This document shows, piece after piece, positions 34,770 through 45,593 of a stretch of DNA of 57,916 nt (its first letter is position 1; each line of letters starts with the position of its first letter). The position numbers and the translations under genes were made by a program. The notes beneath the pieces were generated by a model that worked only from the letters and a program-made list of their open reading frames with translations, had not been told where the DNA came from and searched no databases. The DNA lies in NCBI GenBank assembly GCA_000961635.1, contig LADQ01000241.1, positions 1-57,916 of the forward strand, given 5' to 3'. Source of the stretch: Hoeflea sp. BRH_c9. Its GTDB lineage: Bacteria > Pseudomonadota > Alphaproteobacteria > Rhizobiales > Rhizobiaceae.

Positions 34770-35638
34770 CAGCTTCTCGCCACCGTGCTGTTGAGGGTCT
34801 GGCCCGAAAGCTTCAGACCGATCCAGATCACCAGCGACGTGAAGGCCAGCAGCACAAAGCCAAAGGCGGCGCCCGATTCCCAATTGTAACGGGTAATGAA
34901 CTGGTCATAGATCTGCTCGGTGAACCAGCTTGAATTCTTGCCGCCAAGCAGGATTGGCGTGAGATAGCTGCCGGCCGTCAGCATGAAGACGACGATACAG
35001 CCCGAAACGATGCCGGGCATGGCATAGGGAATGATTATCCGGCGCAGAACGGTCGGGCCGTTGCCGCCGAGATTGTAGCCGGCCTCTATCATCGCATTGT
35101 CCATGCCATCAAGCGTCGAGACCAGCGGCACGATCATGAACAGGATCACGGTGTAGACCAGTCCCATGATCACCGTGGCGTCATTGTACAGAAACTCGAT
35201 CGGCGCATCGATCAGTCCGGCCCATTGCAGGCTGCTGGAAATGACGCCGGTTTCCCTGAGCAACAGGATCCAGCCAAACGCGCGGATGAGATCGCTCACC
35301 CACAGCGGAATGAGACACATCAGGAACAGCGCGCCGCGTGTGCGATTGCCGGCGATCTTGGCGATGTAATAGGCGATCGGAAATCCGAGCAGCAGCGCCA
35401 GCACGGTGACCAGCAGCGACATCGAACCGGTGCGCAGGAGAGTATTCCAGTAGATCGGCTCGGTGAAAAAATTGACGTAATTCGAAAAACCGAACTCATA
35501 GACCCGCGGCGCCACTTTCTCCCGCAGTGAAATAAACAGCATTCCCACATGTGGCAGGATGATCAGCAGCACGATCCAGAGCGCGAACGGCGCAAAAAGC
35601 AGAATGAGCGAAAGCCGCTTGATGTCTTTTTGCATCAT
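34769..35638 (-). CDS. Spermidine/putrescine-type ABC importer permease (PotB/PotH family)
   Basis: 289 residues from the first of two adjacent ATGs (MMQKDIKRL), with a GAGGG-type ribosome site. About six membrane helices; residues 10-33 form the first. The coupling loop reads EAGYNLGGNGPTVLRRIIIP near residue 185. The large periplasmic segment after the first helix (VAPRVYEFGFSNYVNFF) is typical of PotB/PotH. It is 10 bases after the ATPase gene and makes the pore with the following PotC-type protein. Confidence 0.9.
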   Translation of the reverse strand: MMQKDIKRLSLILLFAPFALWIVLLIILPHVGMLFISLREKVAPRVYEFGFSNYVNFFTEPIYWNTLLRTGSMSLLVTVLALLLGFPIAYYIAKIAGNRTRGALFLMCLIPLWVSDLIRAFGWILLLRETGVISSSLQWAGLIDAPIEFLYNDATVIMGLVYTVILFMIVPLVSTLDGMDNAMIEAGYNLGGNGPTVLRRIIIPYAMPGIVSGCIVVFMLTAGSYLTPILLGGKNSSWFTEQIYDQFITRYNWESGAAFGFVLLAFTSLVIWIGLKLSGQTLNSTVARS

Positions 35639-35648
35639 CGGATCGCCC

Positions 35649-36764
35649 TCAAACCGCAAAGCTCATGGTCTGTTCGGCTGACCATGAAAGTGTGACGTGA
35701 TCTTTTGGTTTGAGGTCCTGCGTCCCGCCGGTCAACACGACATCAGCCTCGATGAGTTCGCCCGCCTGATCGCGGACGAGAACCCGGCTGTTGGCGCCAT
35801 TGAACAGGATTGAATCGATTTTGCCTTCGATCACATTCTGGTTTGCGTCAACCTTGCCTGCTTTCCCGTCGGATCTTTCCGCCGTGATGAATTCCGGCCG
35901 GACAAAGGCGTTAACCGCGTCGCCAACACTGGGAACGCCGCCGCTGCCGCGCACCGATCCGCGCATGGTCAGGCCGGCCCCGGTTTCAACCTCGACAATT
36001 GTGCCCTCGACGCGCGACACGCGGCCGGACCAGCGATTGGTGTCTCCGACAAACCCAGCGACGAAAGCTGCGGCAGGCTTGTGATAAAGTTCCTGCGGGG
36101 TGCCTATCTGGACAAACTTGCCCTCATTCATGATCGCCACATTGTCCGACATCACCAGCGCTTCGGACTGGTCGTGGGTGATGTAGACAAAGGTCGTGTC
36201 AAACTGGTGCTGCAGCAGTTTGAGCTCGATCTTCATCGCCTCGCGCAACTTCAGATCCAGCGCGCCGAGCGGCTCGTCAAGCAACAGCACATCCGGATCG
36301 AGCACCATGCAGCGGGCAATCGCGATGCGCTGTTTCTGGCCGCCGGAAAGCTGGGTGATTTCGCGACCCGCGACATCGGGCAGTGAAATGCGCTCCAGAA
36401 CGTCGTGCACCTTGGTGCGGATGACCTCTTTCGAGGCCCCGGCACAGCGCAGGCCATAGGCGATGTTTTCATAGACATTCATCATCGGAAACAAGGCGAG
36501 GTGCTGAAACACCATCTTCACATTGCGCCGGTTCGGTGGCGTGCCGACAACGGATTGTCCCTTGATCCGGATGTCGCCGGAGGTCGGCTGCTCGAACCCG
36601 GCGATCATCCGCATCAGGGTCGTCTTGCCGCAACCCGAAGGGCCAAGGATGGAAAAGAAGGAGCCTTTGGGAATCTCAAAGGAAACGTTGTCAACGGCGC
36701 GGACTGAACCGAAGTGCCGTTTGACCTGAATACATTCCAGATCGTTCTCGGTGTTTGATTGCAT
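35649..36764 (-). CDS. Spermidine/putrescine-type ABC importer ATPase (PotA/PotG family)
   Basis: 371 residues. Walker A GPSGCGKTT at 41-49, signature LSGGQKQRIAIARCM near residue 142, Walker B VLLLDEPLGALD near residue 163, H-loop THDQSEA near residue 200, TOBE domain at about 285-368. The ATG chosen follows a TTG in the same frame. It lies 109 bases downstream of the binding-protein gene across a strong hairpin, and 10 bases before the first permease gene. It powers the second polyamine-type importer. Confidence 0.91.
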   Translation of the reverse strand: MQSNTENDLECIQVKRHFGSVRAVDNVSFEIPKGSFFSILGPSGCGKTTLMRMIAGFEQPTSGDIRIKGQSVVGTPPNRRNVKMVFQHLALFPMMNVYENIAYGLRCAGASKEVIRTKVHDVLERISLPDVAGREITQLSGGQKQRIAIARCMVLDPDVLLLDEPLGALDLKLREAMKIELKLLQHQFDTTFVYITHDQSEALVMSDNVAIMNEGKFVQIGTPQELYHKPAAAFVAGFVGDTNRWSGRVSRVEGTIVEVETGAGLTMRGSVRGSGGVPSVGDAVNAFVRPEFITAERSDGKAGKVDANQNVIEGKIDSILFNGANSRVLVRDQAGELIEADVVLTGGTQDLKPKDHVTLSWSAEQTMSFAV

Positions 36765-36805
36765 CAAGTGCCCAGTGCAGTGTCATCGAAGGTCTTGAAG
36801 GTCTG

Positions 36806-36842
36806 GATGCGGCTGCGCAATTCTTTACTGCGCAGCCGCATC
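36806..36842 (-). other. Perfect 14-bp hairpin between binding-protein gene and ATPase gene
   Basis: GATGCGGCTGCGCA and its exact complement are separated by 9 bases in the spacer of the second polyamine-type operon. No U run follows on the minus strand, so it is not a classical terminator; it more likely protects the 3' end of the binding-protein message or slows polymerase. The first polyamine-type operon has a hairpin in the same kind of place, after its binding-protein gene. Confidence 0.6.
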
Positions 36843-36873
36843 ATGTCACGAAAGGACAATCGTGGCGCCTGGC

Positions 36874-37950
36874 TTATTCGGAGCCGGTGGCAGCCTTGAT
36901 CTTTTCGAGTGTCTTGCCTTCCATGTCCTCGACGCCCGCCGGGATATTGGCGAAGAACTTCAGATTGTTGATGTCTTCGTCGGTAAAGGCGGCGTTGACG
37001 GCAGCCTTCTTGTCATCCGGCAACAGGTCCTTGCCGCCTTCAACGGCTGCAATCGCACCGGTGCTGGCCGACATGATCTTGACGTTTTCCGGCTCGAGCA
37101 CGAAGTTGATCCACTTGTAGGCGGCATCATCGGCTTCGCCCTTGCGCGGTATCGCAAATGTGTCGATCCAGGCAAGCGCGCCGGTCTTCGGCGGCACGAA
37201 GACGATGTCCTTGTTCTCGCCATAGAGCTTGTAAGCGGTCGAGTCCCAGGTTTCCGACGCCACGATCTCGCCCGACATCATCATCGCCGAAAGGTCGTCG
37301 CCGCCCTTCCAGTAGGCCTTGAGATTGTCCTTGCAGGAGATCAGCTTGTCGGCAACCTTGTCCAAAATGGACTGGTACTTGTCGAGATCGGCGTAAGCCG
37401 CAAACGGATCTTCACCCATGTCGAACGCCATCCCGAGCAGGATCGTACGCTTCAGGCGCATCGAGGTCTTGCCCTTGTACTGCGGATCGCAAAGATCGCC
37501 CCAGGCCTTGATATCCGGAGCCATCGTCTTGTTGGCCATCAGTCCCGATGTGCCCCACTGGTGCGGAACGGCATAGACTTCGCCGTCGATGGTGGTGTTG
37601 GCCTTCACGCCCTCAAGCAGCTTGGCCTGCATGGCCGAAGTGTTGATCTTGGACAGATCCATCGGCTTGTAGATATTGTATTCCTGCTGCACCGCAAAAA
37701 TGCGGTCATGGCTCGGCTGGGCCAGATCGAAGCCAGCGCCGCCGGTGGCGCGCAGCTTGGCGATCATTTCCTCGTTGTTGGAAAAAGTCACCTCGACGGT
37801 GATGTCGGGATATTTGGCTTCGAACTTTTTCACCAATTCATCAGGAGCGTAGGAGCCCCATGTCAAAAGCCGCAGGGTTTCCGCCTGCGCCGGCACGGCC
37901 GCCATCACTGTTGTGGCCAACAGCCCGGCAATTGCTAGTTTCATGATCAT
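36874..37950 (-). CDS. Spermidine/putrescine-type ABC importer binding protein (PotD/PotF family)
   Basis: 358-residue periplasmic protein with a signal peptide ending at PAQA (residue 23). The mature chain starts ETLRLLTWGSYAPDELV, the usual SBP_bac_8 polyamine-binder start. The ATG chosen has AAGGGAG 6 bases ahead; a second ATG is two codons on. First gene of the operon binding protein - ATPase - permease - permease - GMC enzyme - FAD oxidase. It captures an amine-type ligand; which one is undetermined. The gene faces the MocR regulator's 3' end across 234 bases that hold its promoter. Confidence 0.9.
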   Translation of the reverse strand: MIMKLAIAGLLATTVMAAVPAQAETLRLLTWGSYAPDELVKKFEAKYPDITVEVTFSNNEEMIAKLRATGGAGFDLAQPSHDRIFAVQQEYNIYKPMDLSKINTSAMQAKLLEGVKANTTIDGEVYAVPHQWGTSGLMANKTMAPDIKAWGDLCDPQYKGKTSMRLKRTILLGMAFDMGEDPFAAYADLDKYQSILDKVADKLISCKDNLKAYWKGGDDLSAMMMSGEIVASETWDSTAYKLYGENKDIVFVPPKTGALAWIDTFAIPRKGEADDAAYKWINFVLEPENVKIMSASTGAIAAVEGGKDLLPDDKKAAVNAAFTDEDINNLKFFANIPAGVEDMEGKTLEKIKAATGSE

Positions 37951-38030
37951 GTCGAACTCCCTTTGAACCCTCTGAATATCAGCGCATTATTGATTATGCC
38001 CCGCGCGGATGACAAGAAGCGTAGTCCCTC

Positions 38031-38057
38031 ATTGGACTGCACCGCATATCCATTATA
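38031..38057 (-). promoter_or_regulatory. Promoter of second polyamine-type operon with a possible MocR site
   Basis: On the minus strand a consensus -10 box TATAAT lies at 38057-38052, about 100 bases before the binding-protein start; the -35 region (near 38075-38080) is poor, as in activator-dependent promoters. Overlapping it is ATTGGAC-N10-ATCCATT (38031-38054), which matches 12 of 14 positions of the perfect inverted repeat upstream of the enolase gene, with identical spacing. Because it covers -10 to the start point, binding would be expected to repress. The -10 box is direct; the MocR link is inferred. Confidence 0.5.
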
Positions 38058-38184
38058 GATATTTTTCCATACCAATTTGTGACATCTCCCCGCATGCGCC
38101 AACCTGCCCCTGAGCGAACTGGGGGTCAAGTCCGGCAGCCGATTGAACGCCAACCGGGCGCAGGATCAGCGCGGAACTCCGCTT

Positions 38185-39657
38185 TCAGGCGAATAGTTGC
38201 GCCATTACATCCATGCCGTGCCTGATTTCGCTTTCGCTCGCCGCTCCGTAGCCGATCACGACGCCCTTGCGGTCGATAGGGGTGAGGCAATAGCGGCCGA
38301 TGCCGGACAGGGTGAGGCCGGCCGCATGGGCCGCCTTGATGAACTGATCCTCGTCCCTGGCCTGATCCAGGAAATACCCGACCGTATGAAACCCCGCCGA
38401 CGCTTTCTGAAGATGCATATGCCCGGCAAGCTGGGTGGCGTATTTGTGCAGAATCTCATGCCGCTTTTTATAGTGCTGCCGCATGGTTCGGATATGTGTC
38501 GAAAAATGCCCCTCATCAATGAAATCGGCAACCACGGCCTGTGGCCAGGTCGGCACCCCGCTTAGTGCAGACGAAAAAATGCTCGACATGGCGTCAACCA
38601 TGCTGACGGGAGCCACCAGAAAACCTAGCCGAAGCGACGGAAACAGGGTCTTGGAAAAGGTGCCGACATAGATCACCCGGTCATGGGTATCGATGCTCTT
38701 TAATGTCGGAAGCGGCTGATCCCCGAAATAGAAATCGCCATCATAATCGTCCTCCACGACAAAGGCGTCGGCCTGGTCAGCAGCATCCAGAAGCGCCAGC
38801 CGGCGCGACAGGCTCAACACCTTGCTCAAGGGCTGCTGGTGCGAGGGCGTGACGAACGCCAGTCTGAAGTCTGGCGCCTTCGCCAATCCATCTTCCACGA
38901 CAATGCCCTCATCATCCACCGCCACCGGAACAAGTTCGGCGCCTTGTGAAATGAACGCATTGCGCGCACCGATGGCGCCGGGATTTTCAAACCAGACCTT
39001 CTCGCCCTGATCCAGCAGCATGCCGCCAATCAGCGAGAAGGCCTGCTGCGCCCCGCCGACGATGAAGATCTGTTCGGGTTCGCATTGAATGCCACGGCTG
39101 GCATTGAGATGCGCCGCGATCGCCGCACGCAGGCGCGACAGTCCAAACGGATTGCCATATCCCATCACCGCATCCCGGTCCGAGCGGAGATGACGCGCCG
39201 AAAGCCGCGCCCATTGTGCCATCGGAAACAGGCCGAGCGCTGGCAGCGCCGTGACGAAAGCCTGGGATTTGTGGGGAAGCCGCCGGCGTTCGGCGAACAT
39301 CTGGCAGGCCAGCAGCGTCGAAGAAGACAGCCGAGGCTTGGGTGCTTCCCTGCTTGTGGCTGTCTCCGGCTTGACCCGCACCCGGCCGGTCATCGTATGG
39401 CTGACAAAAGTGCCGGCGCCGATATGCGATTCCAGCAGACCTTCCGATATCAACCGGCTGACGGCGTCGAGCGCGGTTGTCCGCGACACGCCGAGCTCGC
39501 CGGCAAGCGTCCGCGTTGCGGGCAGGCGCTCGCCGCCCTTCAACCCGCCGGACAGGATGATGTCGCGCAATCCCATGTAGAGCTGAACGCTGATCTTGCG
39601 GTCCTGACCTCTGTCGATCCGGATCGAAGAGAGAATCGCCCCTGCCCTGGTCTTCAT
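38185..39657 (-). CDS. MocR-type regulator (GntR winged helix plus aminotransferase domain)
   Basis: 490 residues. Residues 20-87 are a GntR winged helix (ELGVSRTTALDAVSRLI), linked to a fold-type I aminotransferase domain from about 125. The lysine expected to bind pyridoxal phosphate is Lys336 in TFSKTLFPSLRLGF, and the cofactor-ring Asp lies in VVEDDYDGDFYF near residue 304. MocR proteins (GabR, PdxR, TauR and relatives) sense amino compounds or the cofactor through this domain and act on nearby amine-metabolism genes. Here the polyamine-type operon lies downstream and the enolase/aldo-keto reductase pair is divergent, and similar repeats occur before both. Confidence 0.9.
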   Translation of the reverse strand: MKTRAGAILSSIRIDRGQDRKISVQLYMGLRDIILSGGLKGGERLPATRTLAGELGVSRTTALDAVSRLISEGLLESHIGAGTFVSHTMTGRVRVKPETATSREAPKPRLSSSTLLACQMFAERRRLPHKSQAFVTALPALGLFPMAQWARLSARHLRSDRDAVMGYGNPFGLSRLRAAIAAHLNASRGIQCEPEQIFIVGGAQQAFSLIGGMLLDQGEKVWFENPGAIGARNAFISQGAELVPVAVDDEGIVVEDGLAKAPDFRLAFVTPSHQQPLSKVLSLSRRLALLDAADQADAFVVEDDYDGDFYFGDQPLPTLKSIDTHDRVIYVGTFSKTLFPSLRLGFLVAPVSMVDAMSSIFSSALSGVPTWPQAVVADFIDEGHFSTHIRTMRQHYKKRHEILHKYATQLAGHMHLQKASAGFHTVGYFLDQARDEDQFIKAAHAAGLTLSGIGRYCLTPIDRKGVVIGYGAASESEIRHGMDVMAQLFA

Positions 39658-39704
39658 GAAGGATATCCCGCGATAATTTGAAATTGGTCTGGAAGCTTTG
39701 CGAG

Positions 39705-39728
39705 ATTGGACCTTATCGTAAGTCCAAT
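39705..39728. promoter_or_regulatory. Perfect inverted repeat between MocR and enolase genes, likely MocR operator
   Basis: ATTGGAC-N10-GTCCAAT is an exact inverted repeat in the 116-base spacer between the MocR gene and the divergent enolase-superfamily gene. A further half site, ATTGGTC, starts at 39683, exactly 22 bases (two helical turns) upstream of the first. Repeated half sites at such spacing are usual for dimeric MocR regulators. A close relative of the repeat lies in the promoter of the second polyamine-type operon. Confidence 0.55.
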
Positions 39729-39773
39729 CTACCCGCTACGGTTTCCTCAAACACAGGCATGGATTCGCTGATC

Positions 39774-40880
39774 ATGAAAATCGCCCACATCGAAACATTC
39801 ACCAACGAGCATGTCTGCTTCGTCAAGGTCACCACCGATTCAGGAGACATTGGCTGGGGCCAGGTTGCGCCATACTGCGCTGATATCACTGCCCAAATCG
39901 TCCACCGGCAGATCGCCCCCCATGCCCTTGGCCAATCGGCGCTCGACATCGACTTCCTCGTCGATCTGATTCCCGAGAAGGAGCACAAATTCCCCGGCTC
40001 CTACCTCAAGCGCGCCCTTGGCGGGCTCGATACGGCACTTTGGGACCTGCGCGGACGCCTGGAAGGCAAGCCGGTTTGCGAACTGATCGGCGGAACGCCG
40101 GGAACCATCCGCGCCTATGGCTCGTCGATGAAACGCGACATCACACCGAAGGATGAAGCGGCGCGGTTGAGCCGCCTGCGCGACGAATTCGGCTTTGACG
40201 CGTTCAAGTTCCGGATCGGCGCCGAATGCGGCCGCGGCAAGGACGAATGGCCTGGCCGGACCGAGGAAATCGTCCCGACCATGCGCAAGGCGATGGGGGA
40301 CAAGATCGCGCTGCTGGTCGACGCCAATTCCTGCTATGCGCCGCAACAGGCCATCGAGATCGGCAAGCTGCTGATCGACAATGACATCAGCCATTTTGAG
40401 GAGCCCTGCCCTTACTGGGAATATGAGCAAACCAAACAGGTCACCGAGGCGCTATCCATTGATGTCACCGGCGGCGAGCAGGATTGCGAACTGACAAACT
40501 GGCGCTGGATGATCGAAATGAAGGCCGTCGATATCGTCCAGCCCGACATCTGCTATCTCGGCGGATTGACGCGGACATTGCGCGTCGCCGACATGGCGCA
40601 CAAGGCGGGGCTGCCTTGCACGCCCCATTGCGCCAACTGGTCGATGGTGACGCTGTTCACCATGCACCTGCTGCGCGCCATCCCCAACGCCGGAAAATAC
40701 CTCGAATTCTCCATCGAGGGCGAAGATTACTATCCCTGGCAGGACGGGCTTTTCGTTGAATCGCCCTATGCGATTGTCGACGGCAAGGCGACCGTGACCG
40801 ATGCGCCCGGCTGGGGCGTCGACATCAACCCCGCCTGGCTGGAGCGCTCCAAGCATCAGATCAGCAGCGCCTCGTCGTAA
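39774..40880 (+). CDS. Mandelate racemase/muconate lactonizing enzyme family protein (acid-sugar dehydratase-like)
   Basis: 368 residues from [10 protein letters not shown], the usual start of the family; an ATG five codons earlier is possible and neither has a clear ribosome site. Metal ligands of the barrel are visible: Asp in LVDANS near residue 180, Glu in HFEEPCP near residue 207 and Glu in TGGEQDC near residue 231. The His-Asp dyad has Asp in [10 protein letters not shown] near residue 258 and His in CTPHCANWS near residue 284. The second-strand lysine motif reads AFKFRIG (K-x-R instead of K-x-K). This pattern fits acid-sugar dehydratases rather than racemases; the substrate is unknown. 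It is 90 bases before an aldo/keto reductase gene and probably MocR-controlled. Confidence 0.85.
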   Translation: MKIAHIETFTNEHVCFVKVTTDSGDIGWGQVAPYCADITAQIVHRQIAPHALGQSALDIDFLVDLIPEKEHKFPGSYLKRALGGLDTALWDLRGRLEGKPVCELIGGTPGTIRAYGSSMKRDITPKDEAARLSRLRDEFGFDAFKFRIGAECGRGKDEWPGRTEEIVPTMRKAMGDKIALLVDANSCYAPQQAIEIGKLLIDNDISHFEEPCPYWEYEQTKQVTEALSIDVTGGEQDCELTNWRWMIEMKAVDIVQPDICYLGGLTRTLRVADMAHKAGLPCTPHCANWSMVTLFTMHLLRAIPNAGKYLEFSIEGEDYYPWQDGLFVESPYAIVDGKATVTDAPGWGVDINPAWLERSKHQISSASS

Positions 40881-40970
40881 CTGTTCTCTCGCAAGCGCAA
40901 GGTGTTCTGGACTCTTTGGATAATGCGGTGTCGAATGGCGATTCCACGCGTCGACCTTCAGAAAGAGATC

Positions 40971-41963
40971 ATGCAACAGCGTCAATTGGGAAAAGCTGGC
41001 CCGCGCGTTTCGGCCATCGGGCTTGGCTGCTGGAACTTTGCGGGCCCCTACGGACCGACCTCCGAGCAGGAAAGCCATGAAACCCTGGCCGCAGCCCGGG
41101 ATCTCGGCATCGATCTGCTCGACACCGCCAATGTCTATGGCATGGGCGTGTCGGAGACGGTCATCGGAAATTATCTCAGGAAACATCCGGGTCATTTCAG
41201 GATTGCCACGAAAGCCGGCATTCGCGTTGATCGCTCCACCGGTGCCCGGTTCTTCGACAATTCCCCCGATCACCTGAGAAGCGAGCTCGAAGCGTCGCTC
41301 AGCCGTCTCGGCGTTGATCATGTCGATCTGTTCTACATCCACCGGCGCGAGGCGGACCGGCCGATAGAGGAGGTGGTCGACACGCTTGGGCGCTTCAAAC
41401 GGGAAGGCAAGATCGGCGGTTTCGGATTCTCGGAAATTTCGCCGGCGTCGCTGAAAGCAGCGCATGCGGTCGCGCCGGTGGCGGCGGTGCAAAGCGAGTA
41501 TTCCCTTTGGACCCGGCAACCCGATCTGGGACTGGTTCAGGCCTGCAAGGAACTTGGGGTCGCCTTTGTTGCGTTCTGCCCGCTCGGACGCGGCATTTTT
41601 GGCCAACAGGCGCCGGATCCCGCGACATTCGGGGATCAGGACTTCCGCAAGTCAAATCCACGCTTCACTGAGCCCAACCTGTCCCGCAACATTGCCGCCA
41701 TCAGCCCCTTCAAGGATTATGCGCGCGACATCGGCGCCACACCGGTAGCCCTGGCCATTGCCTGGCTTCTGGCTCGCGGCCCGCATGTGATTCCCATTCC
41801 TGGCACGCGCTCGGCCAGTCACCTGACAGACTGCGCAAACGGTGTCTCGCTTAAGCTCACTCCCGCCCATCTCGCCGAGATCGAGCGTATCCTTCCCGCA
41901 GGCTTTGCCCATGGCGGCCGCTATTCCGGCACCCAGGCGATCGGCGTCGAATCCTATTGCTGA
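40971..41963 (+). CDS. Aldo/keto reductase
   Basis: 330 residues starting at MQQRQLGKAGPRVSAIGLG, the usual family start, with AAAGAGA ahead of the ATG. The tetrad residues are visible: Asp and Tyr in LLDTANVYGMG near residue 51, Lys in IATKAGI near residue 83 and His in FYIHRRE near residue 124. The NADPH-binding IPIPGTRSASHL lies near residue 275. It is of the large AKR11/13-like group and is not close to the two FHWW-type reductases elsewhere in the window. It probably acts with the enolase-type enzyme on a sugar-acid or keto intermediate. A GC-rich hairpin follows. Confidence 0.86.
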   Translation: MQQRQLGKAGPRVSAIGLGCWNFAGPYGPTSEQESHETLAAARDLGIDLLDTANVYGMGVSETVIGNYLRKHPGHFRIATKAGIRVDRSTGARFFDNSPDHLRSELEASLSRLGVDHVDLFYIHRREADRPIEEVVDTLGRFKREGKIGGFGFSEISPASLKAAHAVAPVAAVQSEYSLWTRQPDLGLVQACKELGVAFVAFCPLGRGIFGQQAPDPATFGDQDFRKSNPRFTEPNLSRNIAAISPFKDYARDIGATPVALAIAWLLARGPHVIPIPGTRSASHLTDCANGVSLKLTPAHLAEIERILPAGFAHGGRYSGTQAIGVESYC

Positions 41964-42078
41964 GCGCGCAAGCGATCCAGTTCGCTGATCCAGACCTTCT
42001 GCGCAATCCGCATGAAGCCGTCGCCGCCGATCATGCAGACGGATAAGTCATCTTTCCAATGCCGGCGTTCACCTGAGC

Positions 42079-42119
42079 CCCGGGCGCGGACGAAAAATCC
42101 ATCCGCGCCCGGGAATTTT
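42079..42119 (+). terminator. Terminator between aldo/keto reductase and katG (convergent)
   Basis: A perfect 12-bp stem (CCCGGGCGCGGA / TCCGCGCCCGGG) with an 11-base loop is followed on the plus strand by AATTTT. It can end transcripts of the rightward aldo/keto reductase gene; on the minus strand it lies just past katG but has no U run, so it would act there only as an mRNA-stabilising stem. Confidence 0.75.
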
Positions 42120-42129
42120 GCTGCCCGGA

Positions 42130-44343
<2,214 letters not shown>

Positions 44344-44541
44344 TCACATCTGGGTTGATCAGGTTCACTTTCGATGAGCCCGGAAATCTCTGGAAGCTGG
44401 TAGATCTTGTCTCAACAGGCCCGTCTGATTGCATTCCACGCAACGCAAAACCTGGGGCCATGCGCACCAGGGCCATCGAGACAGATAACAGGTGAGTCCT
44501 ATCACCTCCCCCGTTCCTCCCCTTAATGTATAGCAAAATCA

Positions 44542-44571
44542 GATCATTAATTTAAGTTGAATTATATGATC
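44542..44571. promoter_or_regulatory. AT-rich dyad between katG and oxyR, candidate OxyR site
   Basis: In the 259-base spacer an AT-rich block contains GATCAT...ATGATC with an 18-base, partly symmetric AT-rich interior (30 bases in all), 20 bases before the oxyR start. LysR-type regulators bind such interrupted dyads in their divergent promoter, and OxyR protects long sites of about this size. It does not match the enterobacterial OxyR consensus well. The rest of the spacer shows nothing else clear. Confidence 0.4.
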
Positions 44572-44590
44572 ACAGTGATAATTTGAAATT

Positions 44591-45538
44591 ATGAAAAATC
44601 TGAGCCTCAAACAACTGCGCTACTTCGAGGCGCTGGCGCTACACAGCCATTTTGGACGCGCAGCCAATGCCTGTGCGGTATCTCAGCCAGCCCTGTCCGT
44701 GCAGATCAGGGATCTGGAAATCTCGCTCGGCGCCAAGCTCTTTGAAAGAGGCGCGCGTCGGGCCCGGCTCACCAGTTTCGGGGAAGAATTCGCCTTGCGT
44801 GTCCGTTTGATTCTGCGGTCCGTGGATGAGCTGAGCGAATTGGCGCTCGCCTCCCGGGATCGTTTGGTCGGCCGCCTTCGCATCGGCATCATCCCGACGA
44901 TCGCCCCCTATCTGCTCCCCGCCATCATTGGCAACATGACCCGGATGCACGATGGGATCGATCTGCAGATTCGCGAAACGCTGACGCCTCAACTCGTCGA
45001 GGAATTGATCGAGGGACGGCTTGATGCAGCCATCGTGGCGCTGCCGATCTCCGAGCCGTCCCTGACGGAGGTGACATTGTTTGAAGAAAACTTCGTACTG
45101 GTCCGGCCAGACAGGGATGCCGGCAAACCGGTGCCCAACCGCAAGGCCTTGCGTGAAATGAAACTGCTTCTGCTCGAAGAGGGACACTGCTTTCGCAATC
45201 AGGCGCTGTCATTCTGCAACATCGCGTCATCCCGGCCCCGGGAAATCCTCGACGCCAGTTCCCTTGCCACATTGGTCCAGATGGTGGGCGCAGGCATGGG
45301 CGTCACGCTGATCCCGGAAATGGCGATCGCGGTGGAAACCCGCTCGGCGCCGGTTTCCATCGCCCGCTTCAGTGCGCCACAGCCGACGCGGACCATCGGC
45401 ATGATATGGCGCAAGACCAGCCCCTTGTCCAAACAGCTGATCGAAATCTCGGAAATTGTCCGGCAATCCGCAGCCGCTCTGGAGCCATGCGATCAGGCCC
45501 TCGCAGCAACGCCGGACACGCTCGCGCAACAGCCCTGA
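44591..45538 (+). CDS. oxyR: Hydrogen peroxide sensor and LysR-type regulator
   Basis: 315 residues. An N-terminal winged helix (residues 5-64, VSQPALSVQIRDLEISLG) is followed by the LysR effector domain. The redox pair is plain: EEGHCFRNQALSFC places Cys200 and Cys209 nine residues apart, as Cys199 and Cys208 in E. coli OxyR, which form a disulphide on contact with hydrogen peroxide. It is divergent from katG, its usual target; a dyad lies in between. The start is the ATG at which the LysR domain begins. Confidence 0.95.
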   Translation: MKNLSLKQLRYFEALALHSHFGRAANACAVSQPALSVQIRDLEISLGAKLFERGARRARLTSFGEEFALRVRLILRSVDELSELALASRDRLVGRLRIGIIPTIAPYLLPAIIGNMTRMHDGIDLQIRETLTPQLVEELIEGRLDAAIVALPISEPSLTEVTLFEENFVLVRPDRDAGKPVPNRKALREMKLLLLEEGHCFRNQALSFCNIASSRPREILDASSLATLVQMVGAGMGVTLIPEMAIAVETRSAPVSIARFSAPQPTRTIGMIWRKTSPLSKQLIEISEIVRQSAAALEPCDQALAATPDTLAQQP

Positions 45539-45593
45539 GTCGGCGCCCGGACAGCGGCCAGGAACTGCCTCAGTTCCTGTGATGCCGGAGATT

